Source of the DNA: an uncultured Actinomycetes bacterium | Lineage (GTDB): Bacteria; Actinomycetota; Acidimicrobiia; Acidimicrobiales; RAAP-2 | Length of the DNA: 64,000 bases | Assembly (NCBI GenBank): GCA_903870905.1 | Contig: CAIQEU010000011.1 | Span: forward strand, 1-64,000 | Direction of reading: 5' to 3' | Shown: positions 1-8,237 of the stretch, in pieces | Layout: each line of letters starts with the position of its first letter | Numbering within the stretch: position 1 is the first letter of the stretch | The notes under the pieces: generated by a model | The model's database searches: none | What the model saw: the letters and a program-made list of their open reading frames with translations, nothing else | Told to the model about the DNA's origin: nothing | Made by a program: the position numbers and the translations under genes

Positions 1-947
1 GGACCGATGATGCTCGCCCGCTCCATGATGCGGCGCTGGGGGTAGTAGTCCGCAGCCGCGTAGTGCTGGACGGCCTTGTTGTCCCAGAACGCAATCGAAT
101 CCGGCTGCCACCGGAATCGGACCTGGTACTCCACGATCTCCGCTTGACGACAGAGCTCATCGATGAGCTCCATGCTCTCGGTATCCGAGAGGCCTTCGAT
201 GCGCTCCACGAAGAACCGGTTGACGTAGAGGAGCTTCTTGCCGGTGACGGGGTGGGTGATGACCACGGGGTGGCGAACCTTGGGGTAGCGCTCCTGCATG
301 GCTCGCTTGGCGTCCTTGTCCATTCCGGCGCCGAACCCTCTGGTGAAGTCGTGGACGGCTTCGAGACCGGCGATGCGGTCCTTCACGTCATCGTCGAGCC
401 CGTCGTAGGCCGCGTGCATATCGGAGAACAAGGTGTCGCCACCGACCTTCGGGCAGGCAATGCAGTGGAGCACCGCTCCCATGGACGGGCACTCCCGCCA
501 CGTGACGTCGTGGTGCCAGGCGTTCTCGAACGAGCCAACCTTGGCTTCCTTCTCAAAGCGCACGAGTTCGGGGAACCCGGTGTTCGACGGCAAGAACGGG
601 TGCGTCTCGAGCGCACCGAAGGATTGGGCGAAGGCGACGTGCTGGGCTTGGTTAATTGGCTGGTCTCGGAAGAACAGCACCTTGAAGTCGGCGAGCGCTC
701 GAGCGAGCTCGGCCACGATCGCTGGCGAGAATGGCGCACGCAGGTCGAGTCCCTCGACGAGTCCTCCAACGGTTGCCGACTGGAGCTCCACGGTGAAGCC
801 GTCGTAGGTGAGGCCTTCGAGGCGTTCGTGCTCGGCTTGGAGGTGTCGGACGGGGCCCACCTTTAAGTTCCACGGTTCAATCCGCATTCGCTGCGGTCCG
901 AGGACCTCGGCCATGTCTCGCTTGGTGACGACTGGTTCTTCCTGCAT
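1..947 (-). CDS. TauD/TfdA-family Fe(II)/2-oxoglutarate dioxygenase (3' end cut by window)
   Basis: The reading frame opens with ATG at 947 and stays open to the window edge, giving about 315 residues without a stop. Family members hydroxylate taurine, alkyl sulfates or aryloxy acids using 2-oxoglutarate and O2; the substrate cannot be told here. Seen: the iron-binding HxD in WHHDVTW (about H145 and D147), the following conserved region TLFSDMHAAYDGL, and near the cut end the distal His in FWDNKAVQHYA and the 2-oxoglutarate Arg region RRIMERAS. The frame on the opposite strand is a shadow. Two genes upstream no transporter or sulfonate gene is seen, so context does not help. The C-terminal end lies outside the window. 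Confidence 0.9.
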   Translation of the reverse strand, partial: MQEEPVVTKRDMAEVLGPQRMRIEPWNLKVGPVRHLQAEHERLEGLTYDGFTVELQSATVGGLVEGLDLRAPFSPAIVAELARALADFKVLFFRDQPINQAQHVAFAQSFGALETHPFLPSNTGFPELVRFEKEAKVGSFENAWHHDVTWRECPSMGAVLHCIACPKVGGDTLFSDMHAAYDGLDDDVKDRIAGLEAVHDFTRGFGAGMDKDAKRAMQERYPKVRHPVVITHPVTGKKLLYVNRFFVERIEGLSDTESMELIDELCRQAEIVEYQVRFRWQPDSIAFWDNKAVQHYAAADYYPQRRIMERASIIG

Positions 948-1043
948 GATTCCCCCTCTGGCGCTAAACGTAGAACGCGTTCTCGCGACACGTCCAATGC
1001 AGCACCTCGTTGGGCTAGGGATTGCGACAGAGGCCCTCGGTCC

Positions 1044-1622
1044 TCAGTCGAGCCGGAGGAAGTCCTCGGGGTCGAAGGAGTCGACGTCGATCACGGTGAA
1101 CACCGGGCGTCGGAGCGGCACCTCGAAGGAGTTGGGGATGTCTCGTTCGAGGTCGATGAAGCGAAGTCCCTGCTCGCGCAGGTTCTCGAACTGGCTGTTC
1201 GCACGCTCGGGCAGGCAGACGAGGGCGACGTCCCGGCCTCCGTCGAGCAAGGCGTGCACTTCGTCGACGAAATCACCGTCGTGAGAGAGGAGGGCGACCG
1301 CTCCTTCGTGGTGCTGCAGTGCGGTGAGCGTGCGTTGGATACCAAGATCTACGACCTTGCCCTCGCCCCGCAGGAGAACGGGTCGGATCCCAATGGAACG
1401 CAGAAAGGTGACGAATTGGATCGGCACCACGTCGCCGGGGCAGTTGAGGAAGAACAGCGCCACGACCGGACGAGTTCCTCCGCCACGGAAGTACTCGACG
1501 ATCTCGCCCCAGCGGGGCCGCTCACCGGGCAACGGCTTGCGCTTGACGAGATCGGACAGCGTCCAGTCGATGTTCTCGCCGTCGATGAGGACGTAGGTCG
1601 GGGCGGTGGTCTCAGGAGTCAT
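1044..1622 (-). CDS. NYN-domain (LabA/DUF88, PIN-like) protein
   Basis: A 192-residue protein with the NYN fold, a PIN-like nuclease family whose members often act on RNA. Acidic residues expected at the metal site are present: D14 in LIDGENIDW, D92 in VVDLGIQ, and D115/D117 in LLSHDGDF; a late PERANSQFENL segment matches the family helix. The frame stays open upstream to 1802, but the upstream residues are low-complexity and not NYN-like, so I start at the ATG at 1622. No strong ribosome site is visible there; a TAGCCT about 35 bases upstream could be the -10. Substrate and partner are unknown. It stands alone between the dioxygenase gene and a small ORF. Confidence 0.8.
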   Translation of the reverse strand: MTPETTAPTYVLIDGENIDWTLSDLVKRKPLPGERPRWGEIVEYFRGGGTRPVVALFFLNCPGDVVPIQFVTFLRSIGIRPVLLRGEGKVVDLGIQRTLTALQHHEGAVALLSHDGDFVDEVHALLDGGRDVALVCLPERANSQFENLREQGLRFIDLERDIPNSFEVPLRRPVFTVIDVDSFDPEDFLRLD

Positions 1623-1826
1623 GAACGGCGTTCTCAATTCTGCAAGCGGCGAGGGCCGAGGCGTCTTGAGGCTATTTGCCAAGGGGATGTCATCAGACAA
1701 TGGACGTCCGCGTGGACGCTGCTCCTCAGCCCACGAGGAGAATCGGCGCACAGACGCTTCCGCCTCTCCGGGCTTCCAAACCGTCAGGCTGTGCCAGCGC
1801 ATTGAGGGGGCGTAAACCCAGCACGG

Positions 1827-2003
1827 TCACGAACCAGACTTGGGCGCACCTCTCCCCCGTCGAGCAGCCTCGGCTCCTGAATTTCCCGTCTTCGAGAGCT
1901 TGGCGAAGTTATCGAACAACCGGTAGGAGAGTTCGGTGATCTCCCCCTCGGTCATGTCCGAGATGCGGGTCGGCAGCTTCTGCAGGTGGTACTCCGGCGT
2001 CAT
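1827..2003 (-). CDS. small hypothetical protein (58 aa)
   Basis: ATG at 2003 is preceded by AGGAGAGG about eight bases upstream, a good ribosome site, and the frame runs 58 codons to TGA at 1827. The product begins MTPEYHLQKLPTRISDMTEG, is mixed-charge with a short predicted helix and ends in a basic Gly/Arg-rich tail (RRGRGAPKSGS). No transmembrane segment or signal peptide is seen. It lies 37 bases downstream of the phosphoesterase gene in the same direction, so co-transcription is likely. I do not recognise a family. The strong ribosome site is the main support; it could be a chance ORF. Confidence 0.45.
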   Translation of the reverse strand: MTPEYHLQKLPTRISDMTEGEITELSYRLFDNFAKLSKTGNSGAEAARRGRGAPKSGS

Positions 2004-2040
2004 CACGTCATCCTCTCCTCAGCGATCGTGCAGCACTCCC

Positions 2041-3042
2041 CTACGTCGATTCCACGGGAGCGACGATGTCTGGCCCGTTGGGTAGGTAGTGCTCAGGGGT
2101 GATGGTCTGTTCTCCCGACCAGCGGTAGGCGACGAGCGTGCCACCCTTACCCACGCTGAAGTCAACGCAGGCAGTGGTCGCCGTCCAGTCCTCAAGGTGC
2201 TCAGGCTCGCCCTCTCGCCAGTAGTGGCCGTAGATCACGGGGACGGCGCCGTTGTAGCTGTAGGTGCAGTCATCATCGTTGGCCGCAATGCCCGAACAAT
2301 CGGGATACGGCAGCCCGCTGTCGGTCTTCGCGTCCTTCTGGAAGACAGCGAGATCGGCCAACGTCGTTGCTCCGGCGTGCCACCACTTCACCCGGGCCTC
2401 GTTGCGGCTGATGTTGCCCTTGTCGACGAACTTCGGCATGCCGTACTTCTTGAGCGAGACCTCGGGACCCTTCAACAGCGTCTCCACGCACGTCGCCAAT
2501 GACCGAGGACCGTCATCGTCACCGTCCATATGGGCCTCGATGAGATCTGCCTCGTCACGAAAGATTGCCCCACCGAGGAGTTCGCGCACTCGGTCCACGC
2601 TCGGCTGGTGCCAACATGCGTGCACGACGCGCAGGCCGTCGAGCTCGAGGAACAGCGGGAGCGACATGAACCACGCGCGCCACTCCTCTTGCTCCTCAGC
2701 CGTCAACTGCGTGAGGAACGCATCATGCTGTTCGATGTTCTTGAGCGAATGCTTCCGGAGGTACTGATTACTCCCCTTCGGATGCTCCGTGCCAAACCCG
2801 AGCGCGTTGAACTCATGGTTCCCCATGACCGCCTGGGCCGATCCCGCGTCGCACATGGATCGGACGATCTGGAGGACCTCGCGTTGCTCAGGACCTCGAT
2901 CGATGAAGTCCCCAACGAAGATCACTGTCCGGGTGGGGTGCCGGTACACACCATCTGCGGCGTCGTACCCGAGGTTCTCAAGGAGCTCCTCAAGCTTCGT
3001 CGCGTGTCCGTGAATGTCCCCGATGATGTCGTAGCCGTCCAT
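2041..3042 (-). CDS. PPP-type metallophosphoesterase
   Basis: A 333-residue calcineurin-like phosphoesterase with the metal-binding set in order: GDIHGH near the N-terminus (D9, H11), GDFIDRG, GNHE, and later His residues including YGHYWREGE. The order and spacing resemble bacterial PPP phosphatases such as PrpE and ApaH (serine/threonine protein phosphatase or dinucleoside tetraphosphatase), so the true substrate is open. The frame is open to 3225, but the upstream residues are Arg/Pro-rich and unrelated, and the GDIHGH motif normally sits within ten residues of the start; I use the ATG at 3042. The small ORF 1827-2003 follows in the same direction. Confidence 0.85.
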   Translation of the reverse strand: MDGYDIIGDIHGHATKLEELLENLGYDAADGVYRHPTRTVIFVGDFIDRGPEQREVLQIVRSMCDAGSAQAVMGNHEFNALGFGTEHPKGSNQYLRKHSLKNIEQHDAFLTQLTAEEQEEWRAWFMSLPLFLELDGLRVVHACWHQPSVDRVRELLGGAIFRDEADLIEAHMDGDDDGPRSLATCVETLLKGPEVSLKKYGMPKFVDKGNISRNEARVKWWHAGATTLADLAVFQKDAKTDSGLPYPDCSGIAANDDDCTYSYNGAVPVIYGHYWREGEPEHLEDWTATTACVDFSVGKGGTLVAYRWSGEQTITPEHYLPNGPDIVAPVEST

Positions 3043-3098
3043 GGACCCATCGTGGCAGGTGGCTGCGCGCCAGGTGGAGCGCAGCCACGCCACCACGC

Positions 3099-3971
3099 TC
3101 ACCAACCGACGTAGGACAGCGAGAGATCGTCCAAGGTCGTGAGCTCGAGGTCTCGGAACAAGGTGTCGGTCACGAGGCCGGCCGGGAGCGTCATCGGCAG
3201 GGGCGCCCGGTACGACGCGACCCACGTGTCACCTGCTTGCGTCCACCCCCGGGCACTGAGCAGCGCAGCCTCGACCGGGTGCGGGGTTTCGAAGGTCAAC
3301 TGGAGGTCGCCACGTGGCATGCCCTTCGCGGTCAGCGTGAAGGGCACCGCACCAGCACCGCTGAACTCCATTGCGCCACTGGTGTCGAGGCCGAGTCGGC
3401 AGAACAGGCCCGCCAGTTCGACCGCCAACTCCTCAGCGGTGGTGCTGAACAGCGTTGGCTTGTCGATCGACAAGTCGTGGACGATGCCTGGCTGCAACAG
3501 GAGCGCTGCCACCGCTGCACGATCGGACCGAGCGATGGCATCGCTCCACGGCAACACCGCACCGACGCCGAGCGTGAGGGCTGCGAGCCCGCGCACTGCA
3601 CTCTCGAGTTCGTCCATTGCGCCAATGCACTCCGCCATGTGTCGTTGCCCCGCAGCGACGGCCTCGGGATCGACGATCGGAATTCCGACGTCGAGGGCAC
3701 CGTGGGCAATCTGGGCAATGGTGTCGGCTCGGGCACAGATGTTGAGCGACGTCGCTTCGACGCGGTCGAGCAGGTCACGCAGTCCCGGTGCAGGCGTTGG
3801 TGCGCCATCGATCGACCACCGGAGCGCTTCAATCTCAGCGCCGAAACCCTTGGCCACCAGGTACAGCCGGCCTGCAGTCAAGGCGAATTCGTTGGATTCG
3901 TCAACGCAGCCATCCAAGGTGTCAGGAATGACTCCCTCAATTGACGCCCACTGCTCGAACGCATCGGTCAT
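3099..3971 (-). CDS. conserved-looking hypothetical protein (290 aa)
   Basis: A 290-residue protein I do not recognise. It has no signal peptide and no clear membrane span. The first half is predicted mostly helical (Ala/Leu/Glu-rich, including ELESAVRGLAALTLGVGAV), the second half has mixed strands ending DDLSLSYVGW. Codon use is like that of neighbours and the third-position GC bias supports real coding. The ATG at 3971 has no in-frame rival upstream of note. The gene is co-directional with the phosphoesterase gene (56 bases apart) and with the upstream DUF929-like gene (80 bases), so a loose operon is possible. The large opposite-strand frames here are shadows. Confidence 0.6.
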   Translation of the reverse strand: MTDAFEQWASIEGVIPDTLDGCVDESNEFALTAGRLYLVAKGFGAEIEALRWSIDGAPTPAPGLRDLLDRVEATSLNICARADTIAQIAHGALDVGIPIVDPEAVAAGQRHMAECIGAMDELESAVRGLAALTLGVGAVLPWSDAIARSDRAAVAALLLQPGIVHDLSIDKPTLFSTTAEELAVELAGLFCRLGLDTSGAMEFSGAGAVPFTLTAKGMPRGDLQLTFETPHPVEAALLSARGWTQAGDTWVASYRAPLPMTLPAGLVTDTLFRDLELTTLDDLSLSYVGW

Positions 3972-4051
3972 CGATGCACCACCATTTCTCCCGTCGACCC
4001 TCGCGACTAGGAGCAGAAGGATGCTCTACGGCTGTGACACGGAAGGCTGTG

Positions 4052-5002
4052 CTACTTGAGTCCGATTCCTGCCGCTGCTGCCTTCACGCCGGCAGAGGTA
4101 CACACCGACGTCGGCAGTCCGCCGTCAATGTGGCACACCGAGGCGGAGATGTAGTTCGACGACACCAAGATCTGCTGCGACACCGCGTTGGTTGGGTCGT
4201 TCAAGAGCTGCACGATCTGCGTCCAGGTGAGGCCCTGGAGGTAACTCGGGTCGTAGGTCGGCCCCGGCATGAGGATCTGGTTGCCGAAGTTGATCCATGG
4301 GTAGCTCTGGGCCTGGGCAGCGGGGACGAATGGAGGATTGTCGTACTTGTTGATGAGGTACTGCTGGCGCTTCGTCGCTGCCTGCAGTGGCTTGTAGAAG
4401 GTTCCCGAGGGGATATTGGTGAAGCCTTCGATGCTCTGGAACGTGATGTACGGCGAGACGTACTTGACCTTGTAGAAGGTCAGGGTGTTGGTGTTCGGGT
4501 ACTTGTCGATCGACGAGGACTTGGTGATCCCGAGGGCACTGAAGGTGCCGAAGCGGCTGAGTGACGCCACGATCGCCCAACGCTCTGCTGCGCAGTACGG
4601 GCAGAACTCGGCACCGTTGTAGAGCACGAGGGGCAGCACCGCACCGTTGGGATTCGCCGCTTTCTCAAGGGGCTGGTTCTTGGTGGTCAAGAACGTGGAC
4701 TCAGGGACACCGGGGGCTGACGTATTCACGTCGTAGGACGATGCCGGCAAACCGGTCAGCGTGGCCGCAACAACCGTTGGCGCCTTCGTCCAGGTGTACG
4801 AGGCGCTCGAACTCGATGAGGCCAGGCCCACGATGGCGATGACGGCGACGAGGACGAGGACCGCACCAATGGAAATCCACCCGACGAGGCCGTTCTTCTT
4901 GGTCGACTGCTTGGTGACTGCCCGGCTCTTCTTGGCCGGGGCGACGCTCCGACCTTTGGCCTTGGCCTGCTGCTTGGCATCGTTGCTGGCATTGCTCGCC
5001 AT
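4052..5002 (-). CDS. DUF929-type membrane-anchored thiol-disulfide protein
   Basis: A 316-residue protein with a Lys-rich cytoplasmic N-terminus, one membrane span (about residues 38-63, [20 protein letters not shown]), and an outside domain. The domain carries a thioredoxin-like C-x-x-C in [17 protein letters not shown], as in the DUF929 family of actinobacteria and archaea, plus two further Cys near the C-terminus ([14 protein letters not shown]) that could form a second pair. Role by inference: disulfide exchange in the cell envelope. The start at 5002 is chosen because AGGAG sits eight bases before it; an earlier ATG at 5017 overlaps that site. It is divergent from a secreted copper-enzyme-like gene. 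Confidence 0.75.
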   Translation of the reverse strand: MASNASNDAKQQAKAKGRSVAPAKKSRAVTKQSTKKNGLVGWISIGAVLVLVAVIAIVGLASSSSSASYTWTKAPTVVAATLTGLPASSYDVNTSAPGVPESTFLTTKNQPLEKAANPNGAVLPLVLYNGAEFCPYCAAERWAIVASLSRFGTFSALGITKSSSIDKYPNTNTLTFYKVKYVSPYITFQSIEGFTNIPSGTFYKPLQAATKRQQYLINKYDNPPFVPAAQAQSYPWINFGNQILMPGPTYDPSYLQGLTWTQIVQLLNDPTNAVSQQILVSSNYISASVCHIDGGLPTSVCTSAGVKAAAAGIGLK

Positions 5003-5131
5003 GTGTGCACTCCTCATTGTGGAACCGCTCCCTGCAGGCTACCTGAGGAGGCCAATGAGGCTCCGACAGGCAGGATTGCTCGAGGGGGTCGGTGTGCCTA
5101 CAGTGTGGAGATACCTTGACCGGGGGGTCTC

Positions 5132-6295
5132 ATGCGCAGATTGCCGCTTCTCAGTTCACTCGTCGTCGCATCTGTGGCGACGGCCATCGTGACGGCAGGA
5201 TCCATCTCGCTTGCGGCTGGAGCCAGCAGTGCCCGCACCCAGAGCGTCCATCCCCACACCACGAGTTCGCTCACCTTGAACCTCACGCCCTACCAACCGA
5301 GCAAGCCGGTGGCAGGTGGGCACGACAACTACCACTGTTCGCTCCTGTTCCCAGGCAACACCACCGATCAGATGATCACGTCGACCACGTTCAGCCCAGG
5401 TTCTGTACAGGTGCACCACGTGATCTTGTACCTCGGCTACGCCGACCAACTCGCCGAGGCGCAGAAGTTGAACGCCAACGGCAAGGGGTGGACCTGCTTC
5501 GGTGCCCCGCAACTGAACGGCAGCACGACGGTGTCGGAGATTTCGAAGAACCCGTGGCTCGCAGCATCGGGACCGGGGAAGTCAACGGGCTACGAGCCCA
5601 CGGGGACCGGCATGCCCCTCCCGGCTGGAGCTTTCATCATCGTCCAAGTCCACTACAACTTGCTCGTGGGCTGCGGGCCGACTGGCGTCAGCCCCAAGGA
5701 CCATTCCTCGGTCACCCTCGGACTCACCCCGGCTGCGGGCTCGGGGCTGAAGCCCTTGAGCATCCACCAGATCGTCGCCCCACCGGACCTCCCCTGCCCC
5801 ACCGGCGCCCACGGCGCGCTGTGCAACCGTTCGGCCTCACTCGTCGACCTCGGCAAGCGTTTCGGTGCCGGTGAGGTGAGTTTCGTCAACCTCTTGGAGT
5901 TCATCTGCGGCCGGACGCACTCCATTCCGTCAGCGACCTCAAACGTCACCTCAACGTCGTGCACCTGGCCGATCGATTCGGCAGGCGTGATTCAAGACAT
6001 CGCTCCCCACATGCACCTCCTCGGCTCTTCAATGACGGTGTCCCTCGTCCACAACGGGACCTCGACCGTGCTCCTCAACGACACGGCGTGGAACTTCGAC
6101 CTGCAGCGGGCCTACTTCCTCACCCCGGCCGTCGCCGTGGTTCCCGGTGACAAGCTGGTCCTCAGTTGCAGCTATACCCCGGCGCTGCGGTCACTGTTGC
6201 CACAGACCAAGGCGCTGCCGGCGCGCTACATCACCTGGGGTGATGGCTCCTCAGACGAGATGTGCCTCGCGTCCTACGGCACCACTTCGAACTAG
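5132..6295 (+). CDS. secreted copper type II ascorbate-dependent monooxygenase-like protein
   Basis: A 387-residue exported protein: signal peptide of about 30 residues with an Ala-x-Ala type end, then a fold resembling peptidylglycine alpha-hydroxylating monooxygenase and dopamine beta-monooxygenase. The copper ligands of that family are all recognisable: H95-H96 in VQVHHVILY and H174 in VQVHYN (first copper), H293 and H295 in PHMHLLG and M377 in SDEMC (second copper). Several Cys pairs could make disulfides. The substrate is unknown; many bacterial members lack a characterised activity. It reads away from the DUF929 thiol protein gene, which could help fold it, and is followed 27 bases later by a hydrolase gene on the same strand. 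Confidence 0.8.
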   Translation: MRRLPLLSSLVVASVATAIVTAGSISLAAGASSARTQSVHPHTTSSLTLNLTPYQPSKPVAGGHDNYHCSLLFPGNTTDQMITSTTFSPGSVQVHHVILYLGYADQLAEAQKLNANGKGWTCFGAPQLNGSTTVSEISKNPWLAASGPGKSTGYEPTGTGMPLPAGAFIIVQVHYNLLVGCGPTGVSPKDHSSVTLGLTPAAGSGLKPLSIHQIVAPPDLPCPTGAHGALCNRSASLVDLGKRFGAGEVSFVNLLEFICGRTHSIPSATSNVTSTSCTWPIDSAGVIQDIAPHMHLLGSSMTVSLVHNGTSTVLLNDTAWNFDLQRAYFLTPAVAVVPGDKLVLSCSYTPALRSLLPQTKALPARYITWGDGSSDEMCLASYGTTSN

Positions 6296-6322
6296 TCCCG
6301 CACACTCGACGAAGGAGCCTCC

Positions 6323-7561
6323 ATGGCTACTCCCCCCATTGCGGTTACCGCTGACGCAGAAGAACTTGGGTTCGATGCGTCTCGACTCCATCGCATCAAT
6401 CGCCACTTCGATTCCTACGTCGCCGAGGGGAAGATCCCCGGCTACCTCGTGAGCGTTGCCCGAGAAGGGGAAGTTGTTCACGTCGCTACCGGCGGATACC
6501 GCGACGTCGCTCGCCAACTCCCCGTCGAAGCAGACACCTTGTTCCGGATCTACTCCATGACCAAGCCCATCACCTCGGTGGTGCTCATGACGTTCTTTGA
6601 AGAGGGGCGTTTCAAACTGAGCGACCCGGTCGAGTGGTACATCCCTGCGTTCAAAGATGCCCGGGTCTACGCCGGTGGAACCCCCACGTCGTACACCACG
6701 GTTCCCGCAGTCGAACCAGTGCGAATTTGGCACCTCCTCACCCACACTGCAGGACTCACCTACGGCTTCAACTACGTGCACCCCTGTGATGCCATCTACC
6801 GCAACGAGGGGCTCGAGTGGGGAGCCAAGCACGGCATCTCCTTGGAAGAAGCCTGCGACCTGTGGGCTCGACTCCCACTCCGTTTCCAGCCAGGTTCAGC
6901 CTGGAACTACTCGGTGGCAACCGATGTCTGTGGCCGGCTCTGCGAGATCTTCGGCGGTGCATCACTTCCCGAGGTGTTCGCCGAGCGCATCTTGAAGCCT
7001 CTCGGCATGCACGAGACCTCCTTCGTGTGCGAAGGTGACGACCTCGACCGCTTGGCTGACCTCTACCTTGCAACACCGTCGGGTGGCATTGTCCAAGCTG
7101 GCCCGATGGCTGAATGGGCCAAGCGGCCAGCGACAGCCCCGTCCGGCGGCGGCGGACTCATCTCCTCAGCAGCGGATTACCACCGATTCACGACCATGCT
7201 CCTTCGTGGCGGTTCCCTCAATGGCGTCCGCATCCTCAGTCCTCGAACCCTCGACTTCATGGCGGCGAATCACCTGCCCGGAGGTGTCGATCTGGCGGAA
7301 GCCGAAGTCGATGGTTTCTCCGAGAGCCCCTACAACGGCGTCGGATTCGGCCTTGGATTCGCCGTGACGCTCAATCCGTTGGCCTCGAAGATGTTCGCGA
7401 GCGCCGGCGACTTCTACTGGGGTGGCATGGCCTCCACCGCCTTCTACGTCGACCCCACCGAGCAACTGACGGTCCAATTCTTCACCCAGGTCGTCCCATC
7501 GTCGACCTACCCCATTCGCGAAGAACTGCGGCAGCTGGTCTTTCAGGCAATCACCGAGTAG
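6323..7561 (+). CDS. beta-lactamase-fold serine hydrolase
   Basis: A 412-residue member of the class C beta-lactamase / penicillin-binding-protein-like esterase family. Seen: nucleophile motif S78-x-x-K81 in YSMTKPITS, the HLLTHTAGL block typical of the family, Y196-S-V in WNYSVATD in the position of the YxN tyrosine, and the late strand YWGGMASTAFYVDP in place of KTG. No signal peptide, so it is probably a cytoplasmic esterase or lipase-like enzyme (EstB type) and not an antibiotic-degrading enzyme. ATG at 6323 follows GAAGGAG. Its last bases overlap the convergent membrane protein gene by 11 bases. Confidence 0.85.
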   Translation: MATPPIAVTADAEELGFDASRLHRINRHFDSYVAEGKIPGYLVSVAREGEVVHVATGGYRDVARQLPVEADTLFRIYSMTKPITSVVLMTFFEEGRFKLSDPVEWYIPAFKDARVYAGGTPTSYTTVPAVEPVRIWHLLTHTAGLTYGFNYVHPCDAIYRNEGLEWGAKHGISLEEACDLWARLPLRFQPGSAWNYSVATDVCGRLCEIFGGASLPEVFAERILKPLGMHETSFVCEGDDLDRLADLYLATPSGGIVQAGPMAEWAKRPATAPSGGGGLISSAADYHRFTTMLLRGGSLNGVRILSPRTLDFMAANHLPGGVDLAEAEVDGFSESPYNGVGFGLGFAVTLNPLASKMFASAGDFYWGGMASTAFYVDPTEQLTVQFFTQVVPSSTYPIREELRQLVFQAITE

Positions 7562-8237
7562 CCGAACGCTTGCGCCCATGCACTGGCGTTGACCGGTGCT
7601 GCCACAACGTCATCACCACGCCACTCATCCACACACCGAAGACCACGGCCGCGCCGACCACCATCACCGGTCGCAGTGCGTTGGCATCGGTGCCGGCGGT
7701 GAGCGCATGGAGCCAGACAACGCCGAAGGTGAAGACCCCGGCCCGGTGCACGGCCTTCCAGCTCTTCTTGGCAATCGAGGTTGAGAGTCGAGCGGTTCCC
7801 CAGATCGCCAGGAGCAGCCAGAGACCCATGGTCCCGAGGGTGACCGGCCAGGGTCGATACGGCGACTCCATGGGGATGAGTGCTCCAACGATGCCGACCT
7901 TGGCGTAGGGGTCGACGCAGATGGCGACGACGTGGATCGTGACGAGCACCATCGTCAGCGACGCCAGCACGGTGTGCGAGGTTGCCAGTGCTGCTGGACG
8001 GAGCGCCCCGAGGTGCTTTCGGAGGGGGTGACGGCGCCAGATCCCGACCAGAGTGAGGAGCGCCAGCGACATCTCCGCGCCGAGACCCACTCCTCTGGCC
8101 ATAATCCACGGGGCCTTCACGTTGTGCAGGAGCGAGAGGACTGCAGCGAGGAACGCGACCGTGGCCATGACCGACGCCAGGGCCATGGCGGCGGGAACGA
8201 ATCCCCCTCGGATCCTCCAACCACGGATGACGCTCAC
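7551..8237 (-). CDS. ferric-reductase-like (YedZ-type) bis-heme membrane protein
   Basis: A 228-residue integral membrane protein with about six spans. Two helices carry paired histidines, H-X13-H in HTVLASLTMVLVTIH and H-X12-H in HRAGVFTFGVVWLH, the pattern that ligates two b hemes across the membrane in ferric reductase, NOX and YedZ/MsrQ proteins. There is no cytoplasmic FAD/NADPH domain, so electrons must come from a partner. GTG at 8237 overlaps the apbE stop (GTGA), which argues for translational coupling and for this start; the frame extends to 8306 but inside apbE. Being last in an apbE operon suggests transfer of electrons to an outside flavin carrier. Confidence 0.75.
   Translation of the reverse strand: MSVIRGWRIRGGFVPAAMALASVMATVAFLAAVLSLLHNVKAPWIMARGVGLGAEMSLALLTLVGIWRRHPLRKHLGALRPAALATSHTVLASLTMVLVTIHVVAICVDPYAKVGIVGALIPMESPYRPWPVTLGTMGLWLLLAIWGTARLSTSIAKKSWKAVHRAGVFTFGVVWLHALTAGTDANALRPVMVVGAAVVFGVWMSGVVMTLWQHRSTPVHGRKRSATR

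Noticed and set aside
63-866. A 267-codon plus-strand frame at the left edge
   Set aside because: It is antisense to the dioxygenase gene, whose minus-strand product carries the HxD and Arg motifs of the TauD family; the plus frame has no family features.
6323-7561. Calling the serine hydrolase an antibiotic beta-lactamase
   Set aside because: It has no signal peptide and lacks the KTG and YxN forms of class C enzymes; esterase-type relatives fit better.
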